36,442 bases of DNA from Christensenellaceae bacterium (GTDB lineage Bacteria > Bacillota > Clostridia > Christensenellales > UBA1750), in the NCBI GenBank assembly GCA_031280685.1, contig JAITGM010000003.1, forward strand, positions 1-36,442. The letters are read 5' to 3'. Of the stretch, positions 1-8,368 are shown piece after piece. How positions within the stretch are numbered: the first letter of the stretch is position 1; each line of letters begins with the position of its first letter. The position numbers and the translations under genes are program-made. Under the pieces are notes generated by a model. It saw only the letters and a list, made by a program, of their open reading frames with translations, ran no database searches and was not told the origin of the DNA.

Positions 1-4
1 CAAG

Positions 5-37
5 AAAAGCGTAGGGGATAAAACCCTACGCTTTTTC
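5..37 (+). terminator. Intrinsic terminator hairpin at window edge
   Basis: A 12-bp perfect stem (5-16 with 24-35) around a 7-nt loop is followed by a T run on the plus strand. It would end a plus-strand transcript from outside the window. The stem is also flanked by A/T on the other side, so it may work in both directions. Just after it lie two copies of ATGTCACAC about 11 bp apart. Confidence 0.75.
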
Positions 38-68
38 TATATGTCACACGAAATGTCACACATAATAT

Positions 69-93
69 AAAACCGCCTTATTTAGACGGTTTT
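69..93 (-). terminator. Terminator of the tRNA-Gln/tRNA-Glu operon
   Basis: Read on the minus strand, a 9-bp stem (including one G-U pair) closes a 7-nt loop and the 3' arm ends in four U. It begins 2 nt past the encoded CCA of tRNA-Glu, so it is the likely end of the tRNA transcript. Confidence 0.75.
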
Positions 94-94
94 A

Positions 95-170
95 TGGCAC
101 CTCCAAGGGGATTCGAACCCCTGTTGCCGCCGTGAGAGGGCGGTGTCCTAGGCCACTAGACCATGGAGGC
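95..170 (-). tRNA. tRNA-Glu (anticodon CUC)
   Basis: The minus strand folds into a standard cloverleaf. The 7-bp acceptor stem starts GCCTCCA, with a G-U first pair. The anticodon stem CCGCC/GGCGG carries the loop CTCTCAC, giving anticodon CTC. The T arm contains GGTTCGAATCC. The 3' CCA is encoded in the DNA (95-97). It lies 5 nt downstream of tRNA-Gln in the same transcript. Confidence 0.96.
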
Positions 171-175
171 AAAAC

Positions 176-249
176 TGGCAGCGGAACTAGGATTCGAACC
201 TAGGCAATACGAGTCAGAGTCGTAGGTGCTACCGTTACACCATTCCGCT
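176..249 (-). tRNA. tRNA-Gln (anticodon CUG)
   Basis: Minus-strand cloverleaf with acceptor stem AGCGGAA/TTCCGCT, anticodon stem TACGA/TCGTA and loop CTCTGAC, so the anticodon is CTG. The T arm has GGTTCGAATCC and the 3' CCA is encoded (176-178). It is the first gene of a two-tRNA operon with tRNA-Glu. Confidence 0.96.
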
Positions 250-282
250 GCGATCACGCGCTTTCGCGCCTTGGCAAAAGGC

Positions 283-312
283 ATTATACCCGAAGGCCCG
301 CGCAACTGTCAA
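283..312 (-). promoter_or_regulatory. Sigma-A promoter of the tRNA operon
   Basis: On the minus strand a perfect TTGACA (-35, 307-312) and a perfect TATAAT (-10, 283-288) are separated by 18 bp. Transcription would start near 276, about 27 nt before tRNA-Gln. Confidence 0.88.
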
Positions 313-358
313 GCCCCAAAGTGCGCTCCCTCGGAAAAATACCGCGATCCGCAACGAT

Positions 359-587
359 AAAAAATCCCAAAGTGCCGCTCACCTTATTTTGACACCTGCT
401 TTCCTAGCAGGGAGGTGCCCTATGGTAGGCGTCTGCCTTCCCCTGCAAGGGGGCCTGGCATGTTCCCGGCCAACTCGGGCTCCATTTGAGATCTGTAGGT
501 TCAAAATAAAGATGTGGCGCACACCCCAGGATGAAAGCTGCGGCGAAGGAAATTCTTCGCCCGTGCGGCCTTAGTATGGCCTTTTTC
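359..587 (-). ncRNA. ssrS: Structured RNA, probable 6S RNA
   Basis: No plausible protein is encoded here. On the minus strand a long interrupted closing helix joins both ends of a core at 359-532: ATCC with GGAT, GTGC with GCAC, CAC with GTG, and TTATTTTGA with TCAAAATAA. The RNA then runs into six U at 364-359. The enclosed part holds the string TTGAACCTAC, which resembles the 6S closing-stem/bubble junction, and several small hairpins. A consensus promoter lies directly upstream, so the primary transcript would be about 229 nt, with an extra 5' hairpin at 541-560 that may be trimmed. Length, closing stem and independent promoter fit 6S RNA, the RNA polymerase-binding regulator. The several inner hairpins are less rod-like than textbook 6S, so the identity is an inference and another structured RNA is possible. 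Confidence 0.6.
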
Positions 588-593
588 CGTCCC

Positions 594-623
594 ATTATAA
601 CAACGCCTCCGGCGGCTTGTCAA
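594..623 (-). promoter_or_regulatory. Sigma-A promoter of the 6S-like RNA
   Basis: Minus-strand TTGACA (618-623) and TATAAT (594-599), both perfect, with an 18-bp spacer. It has the same design as the tRNA promoter 311 bp away, which suits an abundant stable RNA. Confidence 0.88.
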
Positions 624-673
624 GAAGGCCAGCCAGCCTTCTTCCATAGAAAAAACCAGAAAAAAAGCGGCGC

Positions 674-1096
674 TCAGGCGCTGAGGTAAAGGCAGACGCT
701 GGCGTCGAAACTCAGCTTGTATTCCTCGCCGCCCAAGGGCACCGCCTCGTACGGCTGCAGGTCCACATCGCAGCTCAACGTGCCCATATAGCGCATGATT
801 TCCTCGCTGTACGGGGTGCGCAGCTCAAGCAGCAGTTGCAGGCTGCCGCAGCCCGCGTTTTGCCGCCCCAGGAGCATCACGGGCACAAAAAGGCTATATT
901 GCCACCTGCGCAGCCCCTCTTCCGGCGTTTCGCCCAGGCAGCCGCTGAGCTGCAGGCGGCAGTGGCTCAAGATCGGATAGATCTTCTGGGCCTCGCCGTG
1001 CATTCCGCTGCAAGAGATCGTCCTTTCCTGCGCGCGCAGGGTCAGCCTGGTGTGGTAAAGGGCTTGGTAGCCCCGCCTAAAGCCCTGGTTCTCCAT
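674..1096 (-). CDS. Hypothetical protein, 140 aa
   Basis: I do not recognise the family. The chosen ATG start (MENQGF) is preceded by AAAGGGTG at a normal distance; an in-frame TTG 14 codons upstream has no clear ribosome binding site. The protein has no signal peptide or obvious membrane helix and looks rich in beta strands, with five cysteines and alternating hydrophobic stretches such as LFVPVMLL and LQLLLEL. That pattern is faintly like the SPOCS/DUF3794 beta domain of clostridial envelope and spore proteins, but I would not assign it. It stands alone, divergent from tig. A longer plus-strand frame across the same bases (836-1243) lacks a start signal and looks like a shadow. Confidence 0.6.
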   Translation of the reverse strand: MENQGFRRGYQALYHTRLTLRAQERTISCSGMHGEAQKIYPILSHCRLQLSGCLGETPEEGLRRWQYSLFVPVMLLGRQNAGCGSLQLLLELRTPYSEEIMRYMGTLSCDVDLQPYEAVPLGGEEYKLSFDASVCLYLSA

Positions 1097-1434
1097 GTTT
1101 CGCACCCTTTCCGCATGAAGCTTCCCCTCGCCGGCCAAAGGGGTGCTTCATATCTATGCCGCAGCGCTCTTCCTTATAAGGCGGGTGGCTTGGCCTTTTT
1201 TCGCGCCGCTTTCCCGGGCCGCGCGCCCGCCGCGCGGAGGTAAACATTTGGTAAACAGTCGCCGCAAAGCCCACGCCGCGGCTCTTTCCCCCTGCCTTTT
1301 GGTTGACTTTTAGTTGACTTTTCTTCCCTGAACGTGCTATCATCTTTTCGATTCCGCCCATCCGCCGGCGGCCGCTGTGACGCGGCGCTTTTTCGGCGTG
1401 GACGGAGCCTGCAAATGTTATGGAGGGGTTGGCA
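1097..1434. other. Divergent intergenic region before tig
   Basis: The 338 bp between the hypothetical gene and tig hold the tig promoter, a direct repeat of TTGGTAAACA-like sequence near 1240-1257 and a tandem TTGACTTTT pair (1303-1322). I see no gene or RNA here. No clear promoter for the minus-strand gene was found. Confidence 0.5.
1314..1343 (+). promoter_or_regulatory. Probable promoter of tig
   Basis: TTGACT (1314-1319) and TATCAT (1338-1343) with an 18-bp spacer, about 90 bp upstream of the tig start. The -35 half lies in a tandem repeat of TTGACTTTT, so an alternative -35 sits 11 bp upstream. Confidence 0.65.
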
Positions 1435-2733
1435 ATGAGCGCTACTTTCGAAAGGATTTCCTCTAATCAGGTTAAATTAACGATCACGGTTCCCGCAGCG
1501 GACTTTTCCGCGGCGATGAGCAAGGCCTATCTGCGCGTGCGCGGCAGGGTAAACGTGCCGGGCTTCCGCAAAGGCAAGGCGCCGCGCAAGGTGATCGAAA
1601 ACTATTATGGCCAGGGCATCTTGATGGAGGAAGCGTTCAACGCCCTCGTCCCTCCCGCATATGATAGTGCTGTGACCGAACTCGATCTGAACCCCGTCGC
1701 CCAGCCGGATATCGACATCTCGAGCTTTGGCGAAAACGAAGACTGTATTTTTACCGCCACGGTCTATGTGCGGCCCGAGGTCACCCTTGGGCAATATAAG
1801 GGCATCGAAGCGCCGGAAATTGAAGTCGCGGTCAGCGACGACGAGGTTTCGGCCGAGCTTGAGTCCGCGCGCGAGCGCGTGGCCCGCTGGCTCGACGCGG
1901 AGCGCCCCGCCAAGCAGGACGACCGCGTGAACATCGACTATTTGGGCACCGTGGGCGGTACGCCCTTCGAAGGCGGCCAAAGCGAAAATTTCCCGCTGGT
2001 TCTCGGCTCGGGTACCTTCATTCCGGGCTTTGAAGAGCAAATCATCGGCATGCAAAAGGGCGAAGAAAAAGACATCGCCGTCACCTTCCCCGAGGATTAC
2101 CGCGCCACCGAGCTCGCCGGCAAGGATGCTTCCTTCCACGTCCTCCTGCGCGAGATCAAGGAAAAAGAGCTGCCGGGTCTCGACGATGAGTTCGCCTCCG
2201 AGGTTTCCGAATTCGAAACCCTTGAGGAATACCGGGCCGACATTCGGGGAAAACTGGAAGAACAGGCCAAAACGAGGGCGGAAAACGAACGCGGCGACCA
2301 AATCGTGGCCAAGGTGGTCGAAAACGCGAGCGTTGACGTGCCCGAGCCTATGATCGATGCCCAGGTGCATAACATGATCGACGAAATGGCCATGCGCATG
2401 AGCTATCAAGGCCTTCGGATGCAGGACTTTCTGCAATACACCGGCCAGACCGAGCACGATCTGCACGAGCAGTACGAAGAGCCCGCGAAGCAGCGCGTTT
2501 TGACCGAGTTGGTTCTCGACGCGGTGCGCAAGGCTGAGGGCATCGAGGCCAGCGATGAAGAGGTCGCCGCCGAGATCGAAAAATACGCCTCCCAGATCGA
2601 AAGGCCGAGTGAGGAGATCAAGGCCGAGTTCGGCGAAAACGAGATGAACTACTTCCGCGATCTCGTCCTCTCGCAAAAGACCCTCGCTTTCCTCAGCGAG
2701 CACGCCGTGCCCGCCCTTAAGGCGGCGGAATAG
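1435..2733 (+). CDS. tig: Trigger factor (ribosome-associated chaperone, peptidyl-prolyl isomerase)
   Basis: Trigger factor binds at the ribosome exit tunnel and shields nascent chains. The 432-residue product has the family layout. An N-terminal ribosome-binding domain carries the signature [12 protein letters not shown] (about residues 40-51). A central FKBP domain covers about 155-235 ([23 protein letters not shown]). A long helical C-terminal chaperone domain follows. I chose the ATG at 1435 because GGAGGGG lies 6 nt upstream; an in-frame ATG at 1420 has no binding site. It is followed by clpP and clpX, the classic bacterial order, so folding and degradation functions are grouped. No defects are visible. 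Confidence 0.97.
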   Translation: MSATFERISSNQVKLTITVPAADFSAAMSKAYLRVRGRVNVPGFRKGKAPRKVIENYYGQGILMEEAFNALVPPAYDSAVTELDLNPVAQPDIDISSFGENEDCIFTATVYVRPEVTLGQYKGIEAPEIEVAVSDDEVSAELESARERVARWLDAERPAKQDDRVNIDYLGTVGGTPFEGGQSENFPLVLGSGTFIPGFEEQIIGMQKGEEKDIAVTFPEDYRATELAGKDASFHVLLREIKEKELPGLDDEFASEVSEFETLEEYRADIRGKLEEQAKTRAENERGDQIVAKVVENASVDVPEPMIDAQVHNMIDEMAMRMSYQGLRMQDFLQYTGQTEHDLHEQYEEPAKQRVLTELVLDAVRKAEGIEASDEEVAAEIEKYASQIERPSEEIKAEFGENEMNYFRDLVLSQKTLAFLSEHAVPALKAAE

Positions 2734-2825
2734 CGCGGCCCGTTTCGGCCCCGCCGAAAGCGGGTATAACAAGGCAAGGTCTTTTTCCAACCATAGTTTC
2801 CAACCACAGAAGGGAGAGAAACGCG

Positions 2826-3410
2826 ATGTCATTGGTGCCTATCGTCGTCGAACAGACCAGCAGAGGGGAACGCTCCTACGATATCTTTTCCCGGCTCCTC
2901 AAGGATCGAATCATCTTCTTGACCGGCGAGGTCGAAGACCATATGGCCAATTTGGTCATCGCCCAGATGCTCTTCCTCGAAATGGAGGATCCCGACAAGC
3001 CCATCAATCTCTACATCAACAGCCCCGGCGGCTCCGTCACGGCGGGCATGGCTATTTACGACACGATGCAGTATACCCGCTGCCCAGTGGCAACGCTCTG
3101 CGTGGGCATGGCGGCCTCCATGGGCGCGCTCTTGCTCCTGGCCGGCGCCAAAGGGATGCGCCAGGCCCTGCCCAACGCCGAGGTCATGATCCACCAGCCC
3201 CTGGGCGGCGCGCGCGGCCAGGCGAGCGATATTTTAATCCAGGCGGCGCAGATCGAAAAGACCAAAAAGCTGCTCAACGAAATCATCGCCAAGCGCAGCG
3301 GCCAGCCGCTTGACCGGGTAGAGAAAGATACGGACCGCGACCATTACATGAGCGCCCAGGAAGCCCTCGAATATGGTCTGATCGACCAAATCGTCGATCC
3401 GCGCCGCTAA
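2826..3410 (+). CDS. clpP: ATP-dependent Clp protease proteolytic subunit
   Basis: This serine peptidase forms two stacked heptameric rings and degrades proteins fed to it by ClpX or ClpC. At 194 residues it has normal length. The catalytic triad is complete: Ser98 in GMAASMGA, His123 in MIHQPLGG and Asp172 in DRDHYM. The start has AGGGAGAG upstream. It sits 92 bp after tig and 45 bp before clpX, probably in one transcript. Regulation is not visible: I found no CtsR-like or CIRCE element. Confidence 0.98.
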   Translation: MSLVPIVVEQTSRGERSYDIFSRLLKDRIIFLTGEVEDHMANLVIAQMLFLEMEDPDKPINLYINSPGGSVTAGMAIYDTMQYTRCPVATLCVGMAASMGALLLLAGAKGMRQALPNAEVMIHQPLGGARGQASDILIQAAQIEKTKKLLNEIIAKRSGQPLDRVEKDTDRDHYMSAQEALEYGLIDQIVDPRR

Positions 3411-3455
3411 AAGCCGCAAAAGGCCAACCTCAATCTTTCGGAGGACTTTTTAAAG

Positions 3456-4772
3456 ATGCCAAACAAGTACGAGAACAAGATCAAGGAACCCCGCTGCTCC
3501 TTCTGCGATAAAACCTCCGAGCAAGTCCGCCGTTTGGTGGCCGGCCCCGGGGTCTATATCTGCAACGAGTGCGTGGAGCTTTGCCACGATATCCTCGATG
3601 AAGACATGATCGAAGCCGACTTCCTGCCAGACGACCTGCCCACCCCAACCCAGCTCAAGGCCCACTTGGATGAATACATCATCGGGCAAGAAAGGGCAAA
3701 GCGCGTGCTTTCCGTGGCGGTCTACAACCACTATAAGCGCATCGGCGCCACGGGGAAGAAGGGCAGCGGCGAGGTTGAGCTGCAAAAGTCCAATATCCTC
3801 ATGCTCGGCCCCACGGGCTGCGGCAAGACCTTCCTGGCCGAAACCCTGGCCAAGATTCTGAACGTCCCCTTCGCAATCGGCGACGCCACGGCGCTGACCG
3901 AGGCCGGCTACGTGGGCGAGGACGTCGAAAATATCCTCCTCAAGCTCATCCAGGCCGCGGATTACGACATCGAGCGCGCGCAGCGGGGCATCATCTACAT
4001 CGACGAGGTCGATAAGATCACCCGCAAGAGCGAAAACGTGTCGATCACCCGCGATGTGTCGGGCGAGGGCGTGCAGCAGGCCCTGCTCAAGATCCTCGAG
4101 GGGACGGTGGCCTCCGTGCCGCCGCAGGGCGGTCGCAAGCATCCCCATCAGGAATTTTTGCAGATCGACACCAAGAATATCCTCTTCATCTGCGGCGGCG
4201 CCTTCGATTCCATCGACGGCATCATCGAAAGCCGTCTCGGCCAAAAGTCGATGGGCTTCGGCGCCGAAATCCATTCGAAAGTGCTGCGAAACGTGGGCGA
4301 AACCCTCGAAAAGATACAGGCCGAGGATCTGCTCAAATTCGGCCTCATCCCCGAATTCGTGGGCAGGCTGCCCGTGGTCGTCACCCTCAATCAGCTCGAT
4401 GAGGAGGCCCTCATCGCCATCCTCTCGCAACCCAAGAACGCGCTGTGCAAGCAATATAAGCAGCTCTTCGCGCTCGATGGTGTGGAGTTGGACTTCGACG
4501 AGGAGGCCCTGCGCTACATCGCCGCCCAGGCCATTGAGCGCAAGTCCGGCGCGCGCGGCCTGCGCGCCGTACTCGAAGAGATCCTTCTCGACGTGATGTT
4601 CGAAATCCCCTCTCAAGAAGAGATCGGCCGCTGCGTCATCACCCTGGAAGCCGCAAAAAAGGCCTCGAAGCCGGCCCTCTTCCCCACCGATATTCCCAAA
4701 GCGGCCCGCATCGCGGCCAAGCAGGTCAAGCCGCGCAAGAAGGCGAGCCCCGGCGGCGGCTACTTGGCTTAA
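3456..4772 (+). CDS. clpX: Clp protease ATP-binding subunit ClpX
   Basis: ClpX is the AAA+ unfoldase that recognises substrates and threads them into ClpP. The 438-residue protein has the N-terminal zinc-binding domain with four cysteines (14, 17, 36, 39), Walker A GPTGCGKT at about 118-125, Walker [10 protein letters not shown] at about 180 and a GRLPVV sensor region near 350. The ClpP-docking IGF loop appears as MGFG rather than IGFG, a conservative change. GGAGGAC precedes the ATG. A tail rich in Lys and Pro ends the protein. The next plus-strand gene is far away, so there is no lon gene after clpX as in many Bacillota. Confidence 0.98.
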   Translation: MPNKYENKIKEPRCSFCDKTSEQVRRLVAGPGVYICNECVELCHDILDEDMIEADFLPDDLPTPTQLKAHLDEYIIGQERAKRVLSVAVYNHYKRIGATGKKGSGEVELQKSNILMLGPTGCGKTFLAETLAKILNVPFAIGDATALTEAGYVGEDVENILLKLIQAADYDIERAQRGIIYIDEVDKITRKSENVSITRDVSGEGVQQALLKILEGTVASVPPQGGRKHPHQEFLQIDTKNILFICGGAFDSIDGIIESRLGQKSMGFGAEIHSKVLRNVGETLEKIQAEDLLKFGLIPEFVGRLPVVVTLNQLDEEALIAILSQPKNALCKQYKQLFALDGVELDFDEEALRYIAAQAIERKSGARGLRAVLEEILLDVMFEIPSQEEIGRCVITLEAAKKASKPALFPTDIPKAARIAAKQVKPRKKASPGGGYLA

Positions 4773-4790
4773 TCCCCGCATCAAACACTG

Positions 4791-4817
4791 CAAAGCGCCG
4801 CAAACCGCGGCGCTTTG
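4791..4817. terminator. Hairpin after clpX
   Basis: An 11-bp stem, CAAAGCGCCGC paired with GCGGCGCTTTG, around a 5-nt loop about 20 bp past the clpX stop. The U-rich tail is weak (TGCTTGTCTTTC). It is the likely end of the tig-clpP-clpX transcript. Confidence 0.6.
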
Positions 4818-4902
4818 CTTGTCTTTCTCGGCCGAAGAAGCGGCGCGAAGCTCATGCCCCGGCGGTTTGGGCCAATCCTTCGTTCTGCTCTTCAACTTTA
4901 TA

Positions 4903-4930
4903 GAAGCGCCGCGGTTCGCGGCGCTTCTTT
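4903..4930. terminator. Second hairpin between convergent genes
   Basis: A perfect 11-bp stem (GAAGCGCCGCG with CGCGGCGCTTC) with a 3-nt loop, followed by TTT on the plus strand. It lies between clpX and the convergent HD-domain gene and may act on either transcript. The stem core matches the upstream hairpin, so the two are probably related copies. Confidence 0.55.
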
Positions 4931-4979
4931 GATTCATTCTTCGCCTTTTGCAACCCCTTAAAAAAGTGCCCGCTTTTGC

Positions 4980-5645
4980 TCACTTTTCGCCCATTTCGGC
5001 CAGTTTTTCCTCCAAACGCCGAAGACCCTCCTCCGCGCCGTAATATTCGGTGAAGAACCGCCGCAAAAACTCGAGCAAGAAGGCATGGCGCTCGGCGGCC
5101 AAGGCCTTTGCGGCCCTGGTATACAGCCCATCCTTCAAAAGCAGCAGCTTCTCGAAAAAATGGTCGATATCGCCCGGCGCTTCGCCGCTTTCCGCGACCA
5201 GCGGCCTGCCCAGCCGGCCGCCATAGCTAAAGGTTCTGGCGATGCCCATGGCCCCCAGGGCATCGAGCCTGTCGGCATCCCGCAGGATGCGAACCAGCTC
5301 GCCCGGCGGAGCACTCTCGCCCCTGTTTTGCGAGAACGATACCTCTTCTGTCGCCAAAAAGACCTCTTCCGCCAGGCCATCTTCGACGCCATGCGCCCAA
5401 AGAATCCCAAAAACCACCCTTTTCCGCTCCTGCCTTTCGGGCACGAATTTGTGATCCGCCACATCGTGCAGCAGCGCGGCTGCGCCCAAGGGGAACAGTT
5501 CCCCCGCGTAGCCTTCGCCCCGCGCGATGGCCAGCGCGGCCTCATATACCCTGCGCGCATGCGCCCAGTCGTGCGCCGCCTCGGCCCCCGAGAGCCGGGC
5601 CTTCACCGCGGCATAGAGCTGCGCCAAGCTAGGGATTTCTTGCAC
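4980..5645 (-). CDS. HD-domain phosphohydrolase (YedJ-like)
   Basis: The 221-residue protein belongs to the HD superfamily of metal-dependent phosphohydrolases. It shows the expected ligands: His25 in HDWAHARRV, the paired His-Asp near 60 in ALLHDVADHKF, and a later Asp in LRDADRLDALGAMGIART, an arrangement typical of small soluble YedJ-type proteins. The substrate is unknown. It is on the minus strand, downstream of feoB in the same direction, with a repeat-bearing gap of about 210 bp between them. AAGGAGG precedes the ATG. Confidence 0.85.
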   Translation of the reverse strand: MQEIPSLAQLYAAVKARLSGAEAAHDWAHARRVYEAALAIARGEGYAGELFPLGAAALLHDVADHKFVPERQERKRVVFGILWAHGVEDGLAEEVFLATEEVSFSQNRGESAPPGELVRILRDADRLDALGAMGIARTFSYGGRLGRPLVAESGEAPGDIDHFFEKLLLLKDGLYTRAAKALAAERHAFLLEFLRRFFTEYYGAEEGLRRLEEKLAEMGEK

Positions 5646-5681
5646 CTTGCTTCCTCCTTATATTCGCCTGACCCCGCCCTT

Positions 5682-5853
5682 GCGGCAGCTGACAGGCCCT
5701 GCCAATCCCATTCGCCGCCGCAATTACAACGCAGTGCCTCGAATTGCAGCCTCGTAAGCCAAGCGGAAGCGTAGCTTCCGGAGGCGGGCGCAGCTCGCCG
5801 GCCACGCCGCAGCGTGGCCCTTGGCTTTTAGCGCGCGAGCGCGCCTTAATCCA
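5682..5853. repeat. Dispersed repeat and palindrome cluster
   Basis: The 208-bp gap between feoB and the HD gene starts with a copy of the dispersed element GCTGACAGGCCCTRCCRAT (5686-5706), also present near 32160, 32333 and 34999. It continues with short perfect palindromes: GGAAGC-GTA-GCTTCC, GGCCACGC-CGCA-GCGTGGCC and GCGCGC-GA-GCGCGC. I see no gene. One of the palindromes may end the feoAB transcript. Confidence 0.65.
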
Positions 5854-7860
5854 TCAGAGCCAGATGGAACCGGCCAGCCGGACGAGCAGCGCCGCCACCC
5901 AGGCGATGCCGGTCTGCGCCACCATGGCCAAGACGGCCCAACGGGTGCCTGTTTCGCGGCGAATGGCCGCCATAGCGGCAACGCAGGGCATATAAAGCAA
6001 GGTGAAGCAAAGGAAGGTCAGCGCCTGCAGGGGGCTGTAAAGCCCTTGCAGCGCGCTTGAGAGCGTCAGCCCGTCCCCGGATCCGGTCAGCACAGCCATG
6101 GTGGAAACCACGGCCTCCTTGGCGATGAGGCCAGTCACCAGCGAGGTCGAGGAGATCCAGTCCCCAAAGCCCAGGGGCGCAAAGACCGGCGCGATCAGCC
6201 GCCCAAGCGCGGCCAGAAGGGAGGAAGAGCTGCCGCTCACCAACATGAGCCTCGAATCGAAGCTCTGCAAGAGCCAAATCAGCACCGAGGCCAAGAAGAT
6301 GATGGTAAAGGCGCGCAGAAGGAAGTCCTTGGCTTTTTCCCACATGTGCAGAATGACGGTCTTAAGCGAGGGCAGGCGGTAGGCGGGCAATTCCATCACG
6401 AAGGGCACCGAATTGCCCTTATATCCGGTCTTGCTGAGGATCAACCCATATAAAATGGCCACGAGCATGCCCGTGAGGTAGAGGCAGGTCATCACCAAGG
6501 CGCCGTTTTGGGGGAAGAAGGCGGCCACGAAGGTGGCATAAATGGGCAGCTTAGCCGAGCAGGACATGAAGGGGATCAGCAAGATGGTCATGGCACGGTC
6601 GCGTTTGGAAGCCAGTGTGCGCGTGGCCATGACGGCGGGCACCGAGCAGCCAAAGCCCACGAGCATCGGCACGAAGGAGCGGCCTGAAAGGCCGATCTTG
6701 CGCAAAAGCTTATCCATCACGAAGGCGACCCTCGCCATATACCCGCTGTCTTCCAAAATCGAAAGGAAGAAAAACAGCACCATGATCGTAGGCAGGAACG
6801 AGAGCACGGAGCCGACCCCCGCGCACACGCCGTCGATGATCAGGGAGTGGATGGCGCTGTTGATTTCCAGAGCGGCCAGGCCCTCGTCGAGCAGGCCGGT
6901 CAGGGTATCGACCAAAAAGCTAAAGCCGTCGCTTAAAAACGCCCCAAAAAAGCCAAAGGTTAAAAAGAAGACCGAGGCCATCACCAGCAAGAAGACCGGA
7001 ATGGCGAAAATGCGGTGCGTGAGCAGGTTATCAATCCTGGCGGAACGGTGCTGCTCCCTGTTGAGGCCGGATTTGCGCACCGCCTTTTTGCAAATGCCCT
7101 CGATGAAAAGGTAGCGCATATCGGCCAGGGCGGCTTCGCGGTCCGTGCCCAGCGAGGTCTCCATCGCCTCGACGATGTGGCCGATGATGTCTTCTTCCGC
7201 GGCGCTCAGGGCCAAAACCTGTCGCACCGGCCCGTCGCCCTCGACCATCTTGGTAGCCGCGTAGCGCTTGGTCATGCCGTGCCGAAGCGCCGCGCCCTCA
7301 ACGATGTGGGCGATGGAGTGCACGGCCGTGTGCACCGGCCCCTCGCAAAGGTCGAGGGCCTGGCTGGGCACGTTTTGGGCGGCCAGAGCGGAAACCTGGG
7401 CCATGAGCTCTTCTAGCCCCTCGCCAAGGCTCGCCGAGATGGGCACCACGGGCAGCCCAAGCTCCTTTGAGAGCAGCTCGGCATCGATCACGTCGCCATT
7501 GGCGCGCACTTCGTCCATCATGTTCAGCGCCACCACGACCGGCGCGCCAAGCTCCATGAGCTGCACCGTCAGGTAAAGGTTGCGCTCGATATTCGTGGCG
7601 TCCACGATGTTGATCACGGCCCGAGGCTTTTCCCCAATGAGGAAATCCCTCGTCACCACTTCTTCCGCCGAATAAGGCGAGAGCGAGTAAATGCCGGGCA
7701 GATCGACCAGGTTCATATTGTGCCTGCCGCGAATAAGCCCTTCCTTTTTTTCGACCGTCACGCCCGGGAAATTGCCCACGTGTTGGTTCGAACCCGTCAG
7801 GGCGTTAAAAAGCGTGGTTTTGCCCGCGTTTGGGTTGCCAATCAGCGCGATGGAGCTCAT
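5854..7860 (-). CDS. feoB: Ferrous iron transport protein B
   Basis: FeoB is the inner-membrane Fe(II) transporter with a cytosolic G domain. The 668-residue protein starts with GNPNAGKTT (G1, residues 8-16), DLPG (G3, 53-56) and NMMD (G4, 113-116). A helical GDI-like domain follows, then a membrane part from about residue 280 with two Gate motifs, including the segment with GFGCSVPAVMATR. It ends shortly after the last helix, as is common in Clostridia. Its start overlaps the feoA stop by 4 nt (ATGA), so the two are translationally coupled. Iron control is suggested by the palindrome upstream of feoA. Confidence 0.97.
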   Translation of the reverse strand: MSSIALIGNPNAGKTTLFNALTGSNQHVGNFPGVTVEKKEGLIRGRHNMNLVDLPGIYSLSPYSAEEVVTRDFLIGEKPRAVINIVDATNIERNLYLTVQLMELGAPVVVALNMMDEVRANGDVIDAELLSKELGLPVVPISASLGEGLEELMAQVSALAAQNVPSQALDLCEGPVHTAVHSIAHIVEGAALRHGMTKRYAATKMVEGDGPVRQVLALSAAEEDIIGHIVEAMETSLGTDREAALADMRYLFIEGICKKAVRKSGLNREQHRSARIDNLLTHRIFAIPVFLLVMASVFFLTFGFFGAFLSDGFSFLVDTLTGLLDEGLAALEINSAIHSLIIDGVCAGVGSVLSFLPTIMVLFFFLSILEDSGYMARVAFVMDKLLRKIGLSGRSFVPMLVGFGCSVPAVMATRTLASKRDRAMTILLIPFMSCSAKLPIYATFVAAFFPQNGALVMTCLYLTGMLVAILYGLILSKTGYKGNSVPFVMELPAYRLPSLKTVILHMWEKAKDFLLRAFTIIFLASVLIWLLQSFDSRLMLVSGSSSSLLAALGRLIAPVFAPLGFGDWISSTSLVTGLIAKEAVVSTMAVLTGSGDGLTLSSALQGLYSPLQALTFLCFTLLYMPCVAAMAAIRRETGTRWAVLAMVAQTGIAWVAALLVRLAGSIWL

Positions 7861-8096
7861 TTGCCCTCCTTCTCCGCGCCGAACAGCTCGATCTGGCGCG
7901 CGTCCTCCTTGCGGATGCTGAGCTCATAGCCGCGAAGGGTCAATTCGATGGGGTCGCCCAACGGGGCGACCTTGCGCACCGCCACGGCGGTGCCCGGCGT
8001 CAGCCCCATGTCGAGCAGGCGGCGGCGCAGCGCCCCTCCGCCGCCCACAGCCGCGATGCGCGCGCTTTGGCCGGGTTCCAACTGGTCAAGGGTCAT
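7857..8096 (-). CDS. feoA: Ferrous iron transport protein A
   Basis: This is a small cytosolic SH3-like protein that interacts with FeoB and supports Fe(II) uptake. It has 79 residues, the usual length, with the typical start LDQLEPGQSARIAAV, RRRLLDMGLTPGTAV in the middle and DPIELTLRGYELSIRKEDA near the end. GGAGG lies 8 nt upstream of the ATG. It is the first gene of feoAB. Confidence 0.95.
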   Translation of the reverse strand: MTLDQLEPGQSARIAAVGGGGALRRRLLDMGLTPGTAVAVRKVAPLGDPIELTLRGYELSIRKEDARQIELFGAEKEGK

Positions 8097-8126
8097 GGTC
8101 TTTGCCTCCCAAGCCTTTTCTATTAG

Positions 8127-8142
8127 GTTAGCATTTGCTAAC
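8127..8142. promoter_or_regulatory. Probable iron-regulator (DtxR/IdeR-like) operator upstream of feoAB
   Basis: A perfect 16-bp palindrome GTTAGCATTTGCTAAC lies 31 bp upstream of the feoA start. With its left flank (TTAGGTTAGC) it resembles the DtxR/IdeR consensus half-site. Position and gene function fit repression by iron. The spacing between half-sites is longer than in the classic 19-bp box, so an MntR- or other DtxR-family regulator is also possible. Confidence 0.65.
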
Positions 8143-8290
8143 TATTGGTACACCATACGATAGCACCCCCGGAGCCCCGCTGTCAAGCGTAGGCACGGCG
8201 CTCCCGCGCAAATGCATAACTGGCGCCATCCCTCTTCATCGGCGGCAAACAAAATTTTAACAGTGCCTTCCCAATCGAAAGAAAACAGGC

Positions 8291-8296
8291 TATAAT
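8291..8296 (+). promoter_or_regulatory. Probable -10 element for the enolase-superfamily gene
   Basis: A perfect TATAAT lies 73 bp upstream of the start codon. The best -35 at 17-bp spacing is TTCCCA (8268-8273), which is poor, so the promoter may need an activator. Confidence 0.45.
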
Positions 8297-8368
8297 TGGA
8301 GGTAAGGAGCTTCCATGCTCTTTTGCCCGCCAGGGTGGCGCAATACAGAAAGGGGAGCGAAAAAAGCC

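Larger units (their letters stand above)
8097..8368. other. Divergent feoA / enolase-superfamily intergenic region
   Basis: These 272 bp separate feoA (minus) from the enolase-superfamily gene (plus). They hold the DtxR-like palindrome on the feoA side and a TATAAT on the other side. I see no gene in the middle part. Confidence 0.5.

Noticed and set aside
404-595. Small frames on both strands at 389-595
   Set aside because: They lie within the promoter-driven structured RNA and show no ribosome binding site or protein-like composition.
1477-2832. Minus-strand open frame of 451 codons opposite tig
   Set aside because: It mirrors the tig frame in GC-rich DNA, has no ribosome binding site, and its translation has the Leu/Gly/His-rich look of an antisense shadow.
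3450-4937. Minus-strand open frame of 495 codons opposite clpX
   Set aside because: It covers a perfectly conserved clpX gene and shows no domain; it is an antisense shadow.
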